From NCBI RefSeq assembly GCF_002901445.1, contig NZ_PPPD01000002.1, forward strand, positions 389,154 through 453,153: DNA of 64,000 nucleotides, given 5' to 3'. The notes under the pieces are model-generated. The model made no database searches and was not told the origin of the DNA. It worked only from the letters and a program-made list of their open reading frames with translations. Source of the DNA: Deinococcus koreensis (lineage in GTDB: Bacteria > Deinococcota > Deinococci > Deinococcales > Deinococcaceae). Positions 61,488 through 64,000 of this stretch are shown in pieces; the first letter of the stretch is position 1; the number at the start of each line of letters is the position of its first letter. A program made the position numbers and the translations under genes.

Positions 61488-61929
61488 TCTCCCTCGGTGG
61501 CCGCGGCCTGGGTGACTGGGCCTGGGGCGTGGATGCTCGGTTCGGTCAGGGTAGCGCAGTGGGTCTGACAGGTCTCTGCCAGCGCCGCCCGCCGGCGAAA
61601 CGGGCACCGGGACGAAGGGGCCGGCTGGTTCCAGAGGGGGTGATGGGCTGCAGGTCACGGGACGCGCACCATCAGCGCCCCTTCGCCTGACCCCGCCGGG
61701 TCGTGCCTGACCAGCTGGCTCATGATCGCTGACCGCGCCATGGGCCACCGGGCGGCCGTTCCATGACCGCCTCGGGCCCGCGTTCGCCCCGCAGCTTCGT
61801 CACCTCGCGGCGCCCAGGTGCGGCGTGCCCAGGGTAAAGCACTGCCGTGCGCGTTCAGCAGGGCCGCGAGGCGGTCGGCACGGGTGGCTGAAGCTGGGCG
61901 CCGCGCACTCTTGGCCGCGGCACCTCAGG
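61488..61929. other. Intergenic region, 442 bp
   Basis: This lies between the diguanylate cyclase start and the CIA30-domain gene stop, both on the minus strand. It contains only short overlapping frames without family resemblance. I see no repeat or RNA gene. The promoter of the cyclase gene must lie in its left part. Confidence 0.4.
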
Positions 61930-62457
61930 TCACTGCCCCTTGATCCAGTCCACCTCCAGGGCGAACCGCTCGGCACGGTTGTTGCCGATGGTGAGGCCAA
62001 AAAAAATGACCCTGCTGGGGTCGAGCGGAGGCCCAGCGACCCGTTCGCCCGAGCGGGTCGCGCGCAGGGAGTTCAGCGGAATTGTCACCTCGATCCACTG
62101 CCCGGCCACGGTGCCGAACTCGTTGCGGTAGGTCACGCCGTTGCGGGTGCTCGTGCCCAGTTGAAGGGCGTAGCGCTTCCCATCGCCCTTGACCCGCAGT
62201 TTCAGGCTCGAAAATCCACTCAGGTCGAAGCGGCCTGGATTGGAACGGATGCCTGAGAACCCGCCGTTGTTCTCCAGCCGCACCTGACCCGTGAACAGCA
62301 GCACGCCCCCACCCACGCGCACCTGGCTGCTGGAGACGCCGCCCATCACCGTGTCGTTGCGGGCGTACCAGGTCGGCTCACCGGGGGTGAAATCCAGCAG
62401 CGTGCTCGAAGAAGCCACACCCGAGAGGAGCGCCACAGCCAGAGCGGGGAGTTTCAT
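61930..62457 (-). CDS. Exported CIA30-domain protein
   Basis: This 175-residue protein has a short signal peptide (MKLPALAVALLSGVASSS) and one CIA30/NADH-oxidoreductase-intermediate-associated domain, a galactose-binding-like beta-sandwich. The markers are TWYARNDTVMGGVSSSQVRV, FTGQVRLENNGGFSGIRS, LRVKGDGKRYALQL and the closing RVIFFGLTIGNNRAERFALEVDWI. In mitochondria CIA30 helps assemble complex I; the function of bacterial homologues is not established, and export makes that role unlikely. No ribosome site is seen; TACGCT six bases before the ATG suggests a leaderless start. Confidence 0.85.
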   Translation of the reverse strand: MKLPALAVALLSGVASSSTLLDFTPGEPTWYARNDTVMGGVSSSQVRVGGGVLLFTGQVRLENNGGFSGIRSNPGRFDLSGFSSLKLRVKGDGKRYALQLGTSTRNGVTYRNEFGTVAGQWIEVTIPLNSLRATRSGERVAGPPLDPSRVIFFGLTIGNNRAERFALEVDWIKGQ

Positions 62458-62602
62458 GGGCCGAGCGTACTGAAGTTTCCTCCTCCTCACCGTAGGCGGT
62501 CGGACATCCGGCACGAGGGACTGGACGTTCCGGATTGGTCGTTCAGGACGACGGAAAGGGAATAACTGCTTGTTGGTCGGCACTGGTTGGGTCGCGGCGG
62601 GG

Positions 62603-63193
62603 TCAGCCCTCCAGCGGGTCGACCGCCACAGGCCAGGCCTCGCCTTCGCCACAGAGCGCCGCGTGGTAGTGCAGCGTGCCCGCCTCCTCACCGATCATCA
62701 GGAGAAAGTGTTCTCCATCCACCAGCGCCAGCCGGTGGGCCTGGCGCACCCAGGAATCCTGCTCGAACGCGCTGCCCCGCCGGTTGTCGGGCTGCATCAG
62801 CCACTGTCCCACCCACTCGACCTCCGATGTCCCGTACTGCGACGCGCAGTCGCTCCAGGCCAGCACGTACTGCGGGTCGAGCGCGAAGGGCTGCTCGCCG
62901 ATGGCACTATTCAGGCGGGGATAGCCGCCCCGGGCCACGTGGGTAACCTCGACCTGCCCGAGGTGCCGGGTGCCGAACAGCGGGCCGCTGCGGTAGGCCC
63001 CGGGGGCGTAGTAGTAGCCGCGCAGGATCTCGGCGGCGCCGGGGCTGAGCCGCACGCGCTCGGGGGGCTGGGCGTCTGCGTCGGGGCGGTGCCCGAGGCC
63101 GACGACGCCGAGGAAGCGCTGCTGAGCACGGGTGAGACGCTGGGGACGGGGCTCGGGGGTGACGGGCCGGGCAGGCACGGAGTACTCTTCCAT
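62603..63193 (-). CDS. Hypothetical protein, possibly a degenerate JAB/MPN-like domain
   Basis: This 196-residue protein has no signal or membrane segment. After a Pro-rich start (about 1-50), blocks FGTRHLGQVEVTHVARGGYP and EVEWVGQWLMQPDNR sit where JAB/MPN peptidases have their glycine-rich strand and the VGEWHSHP motif, but the metal-binding His residues are missing. The end is beta-rich (HFLLMIGEEAGTLHYHAALCG). I infer, weakly, an inactive JAB-like fold; otherwise it is unknown. A TTGAGGTGG ribosome-site-like stretch precedes the ATG. Confidence 0.6.
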   Translation of the reverse strand: MEEYSVPARPVTPEPRPQRLTRAQQRFLGVVGLGHRPDADAQPPERVRLSPGAAEILRGYYYAPGAYRSGPLFGTRHLGQVEVTHVARGGYPRLNSAIGEQPFALDPQYVLAWSDCASQYGTSEVEWVGQWLMQPDNRRGSAFEQDSWVRQAHRLALVDGEHFLLMIGEEAGTLHYHAALCGEGEAWPVAVDPLEG

Positions 63194-63342
63194 AGATCCA
63201 CCTCAAGTTGGGTTCTGAAGGGGCAGAGGCTTCCAAACATCGGCCCCTTCAGGTTGCATACTACCATATTCCGCAGCCTCGCTATATTGAACTACTTGCG
63301 CCGGTTTGCTCTATCCAATCAATGAGTCAGAATGTGCGATAT

Positions 63343-63582
63343 ATGTCGGTCACGAGGTGGCGTTTAGCGGAGTACTTAAAACAGCGGGGAATAAGTGCTT
63401 ACGCGCTCGCGAAATCGACCGGAACAGCACGTCCAACCACGATTTACCGACTGGCACGACCAGATCACACACCAACCCGAGTAGATCTTCCTACCCTCAC
63501 CATGGTCATCGACGGCCTGCGCAAACTCACCGGCGAGGACGTTCAGATCTCTGACATCCTCGAGTACGTTCCGGATAGCTGA
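63343..63582 (+). CDS. Small XRE-like helix-turn-helix protein
   Basis: This 79-residue DNA-binding protein begins VTRWRLAEYLKQRGISAYALAKSTGTARPTTIYRLARP, a Cro/C1-type helix-turn-helix, followed by a dimerisation-like helix (LPTLTMVIDGLRKLTGEDVQISDILEY). The ATG at 63343 places VTRW next to the start, as usual in such deinococcal proteins; ATG at 63322 adds seven residues. Neither has a ribosome site. The upstream stretch (63250-63340) is AT-rich for this genome. There is no partner gene next to it; its target is unknown. Confidence 0.7.
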   Translation: MSVTRWRLAEYLKQRGISAYALAKSTGTARPTTIYRLARPDHTPTRVDLPTLTMVIDGLRKLTGEDVQISDILEYVPDS

Positions 63583-63668
63583 CCCCCGCTCCTGGATGCC
63601 TTCTCCGTTGCAAGTTGCTTATGTCAGAGTCGTCCAGCCACGTTCAGTAAAAACCCGAAACACGTGGG

Positions 63669-63851
63669 GTGAGCGCGGTCGTCGAAGACCCAACACACCA
63701 GCAGGAGTGCACGACTGCTGAGGCTTGTCGACAGGCCGATTTTCCGGAGCGCTTCCACCGTGAGGTGGAGCTCCACCTCGGGGAGCGGGCCACGCCCTTG
63801 GGGGAGCGCCTATATGCTCTCCCCGTCAGTGCTCTATGGCAGTGGCAGTGA
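63669..63851 (+). CDS. Doubtful small ORF, 60 residues
   Basis: This GTG-started frame has a weak ribosome site, rich in His, Glu and Arg (QADFPERFHREVELHLGERA), and no family match. It could be a fragment next to a mobile-element end. I report it only because it is the sole frame in this 400-bp stretch. Confidence 0.2.
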   Translation: MSAVVEDPTHQQECTTAEACRQADFPERFHREVELHLGERATPLGERLYALPVSALWQWQ

Positions 63852-63927
63852 CCGGGCGCAGCCTGAGCGAGAGCGCCCGACCCACCGCCCGGCCCGCGCG
63901 CCCGAACAAGACAGCCCGAGTTACCGG

Positions 63928-63987
63928 TGGCACTTTGTGGAATCGAGGTGATCCCGCCGATGGCACTTTGTGGGATCGGGGGAACCC
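63928..63987. repeat. Tandem TGGCACTTTGTGG repeat, resembling an IS21-family terminus
   Basis: TGGCACTTTGTGGAATCGAG (63928) and TGGCACTTTGTGGGATCGGG (63961) are two copies of a ~27-bp unit, start to start 33 bp. Multiple repeats of this kind (CCGGTGGCA...TTT...) are usual at the ends of IS21-family elements. The window ends here, so neither the transposase nor the orientation can be confirmed. Confidence 0.45.
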
Positions 63988-64000
63988 AGGACAGCGCGTT

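Larger units (their letters stand above)
63583..64000. other. Right-edge region, mostly non-coding
   Basis: This holds one doubtful small frame, a perfect 18-bp palindrome GAGGTGGAGCTCCACCTC (63762-63779), and the tandem repeat at the extreme right. Nothing else is recognised. Confidence 0.4.

Overview
The window looks like chromosomal DNA of a Deinococcus species. The evidence is a very GC-rich background, an HU protein with a Lys/Ala/Pro-rich N-terminal tail of the deinococcal type, many lipoproteins and translationally coupled (ATGA/GTGA) genes, and several genes whose start codon lies 5-7 bases behind a TANNNT -10 box with no Shine-Dalgarno site, the leaderless layout common in Deinococcus. 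No rRNA, tRNA or CRISPR array was seen.

Layout. 1-5.5 kb: a TetR regulator with its promoter and twin operators, a cytochrome P450, a VTT/TVP38 membrane protein, a lipoprotein-type haloalkane dehalogenase homologue and a 14-TM MFS exporter; this reads as a xenobiotic modification and efflux region. 5.6-17.2 kb: a small unknown gene, a four-GAF GGDEF-EAL cyclic-di-GMP protein, a GH38 alpha-mannosidase, a sorbosone-dehydrogenase-like lipoprotein, a proton-pump rhodopsin with a small membrane-protein partner, and a GT2 glycosyltransferase. 17.34-18.41 kb: an IS630-family element with TA target duplication and a transposase split at an A8 run. 18.7-26.7 kb: a TetR-controlled RND efflux operon with two TolC-type genes.

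26.7-46.2 kb is a surface-polysaccharide locus. Two plus-strand genes (an O-antigen-ligase-like protein and a carbohydrate-binding-module-like exported protein) converge on a long minus-strand operon that runs wzc, rmlB, rmlA, rmlC, wzx, wzy, two GT2 genes, fnlA, fnlB, fnlC, wbuB, an SDR/phosphoglycosyl-transferase fusion, a WbpM-type dehydratase and an RmlD-like reductase. Together they should make dTDP-L-rhamnose, UDP-L-FucNAc and a UDP-D-QuiNAc/FucNAc-type donor, start the repeat unit on undecaprenyl phosphate, flip it and polymerise it. The wzx-wzy-GT core and most of the ligase pair are strikingly AT-rich, as expected for exchanged, serotype-specific genes.

46.3-60.2 kb: HU with a strong terminator, an acyl-CoA synthetase, a HigBA toxin-antitoxin pair with a strong leaderless promoter, a block of secreted lipoproteins (Ig-like protein, C39-like cysteine peptidase, S8 subtilase) around a SARP-type BTAD/NTPase/TPR regulator, and a branched-chain amino-acid ABC transporter in which LivM and LivG are fused and no binding protein is present. 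60.3-64 kb: a membrane diguanylate cyclase, an exported CIA30-domain protein, a possibly degenerate JAB/MPN-like protein, a small HTH regulator, and tandem repeats at the right edge that resemble an IS21-family terminus.

Most functional calls rest on recognised motifs. Starts were chosen from Shine-Dalgarno sites, overlaps and -10 boxes.
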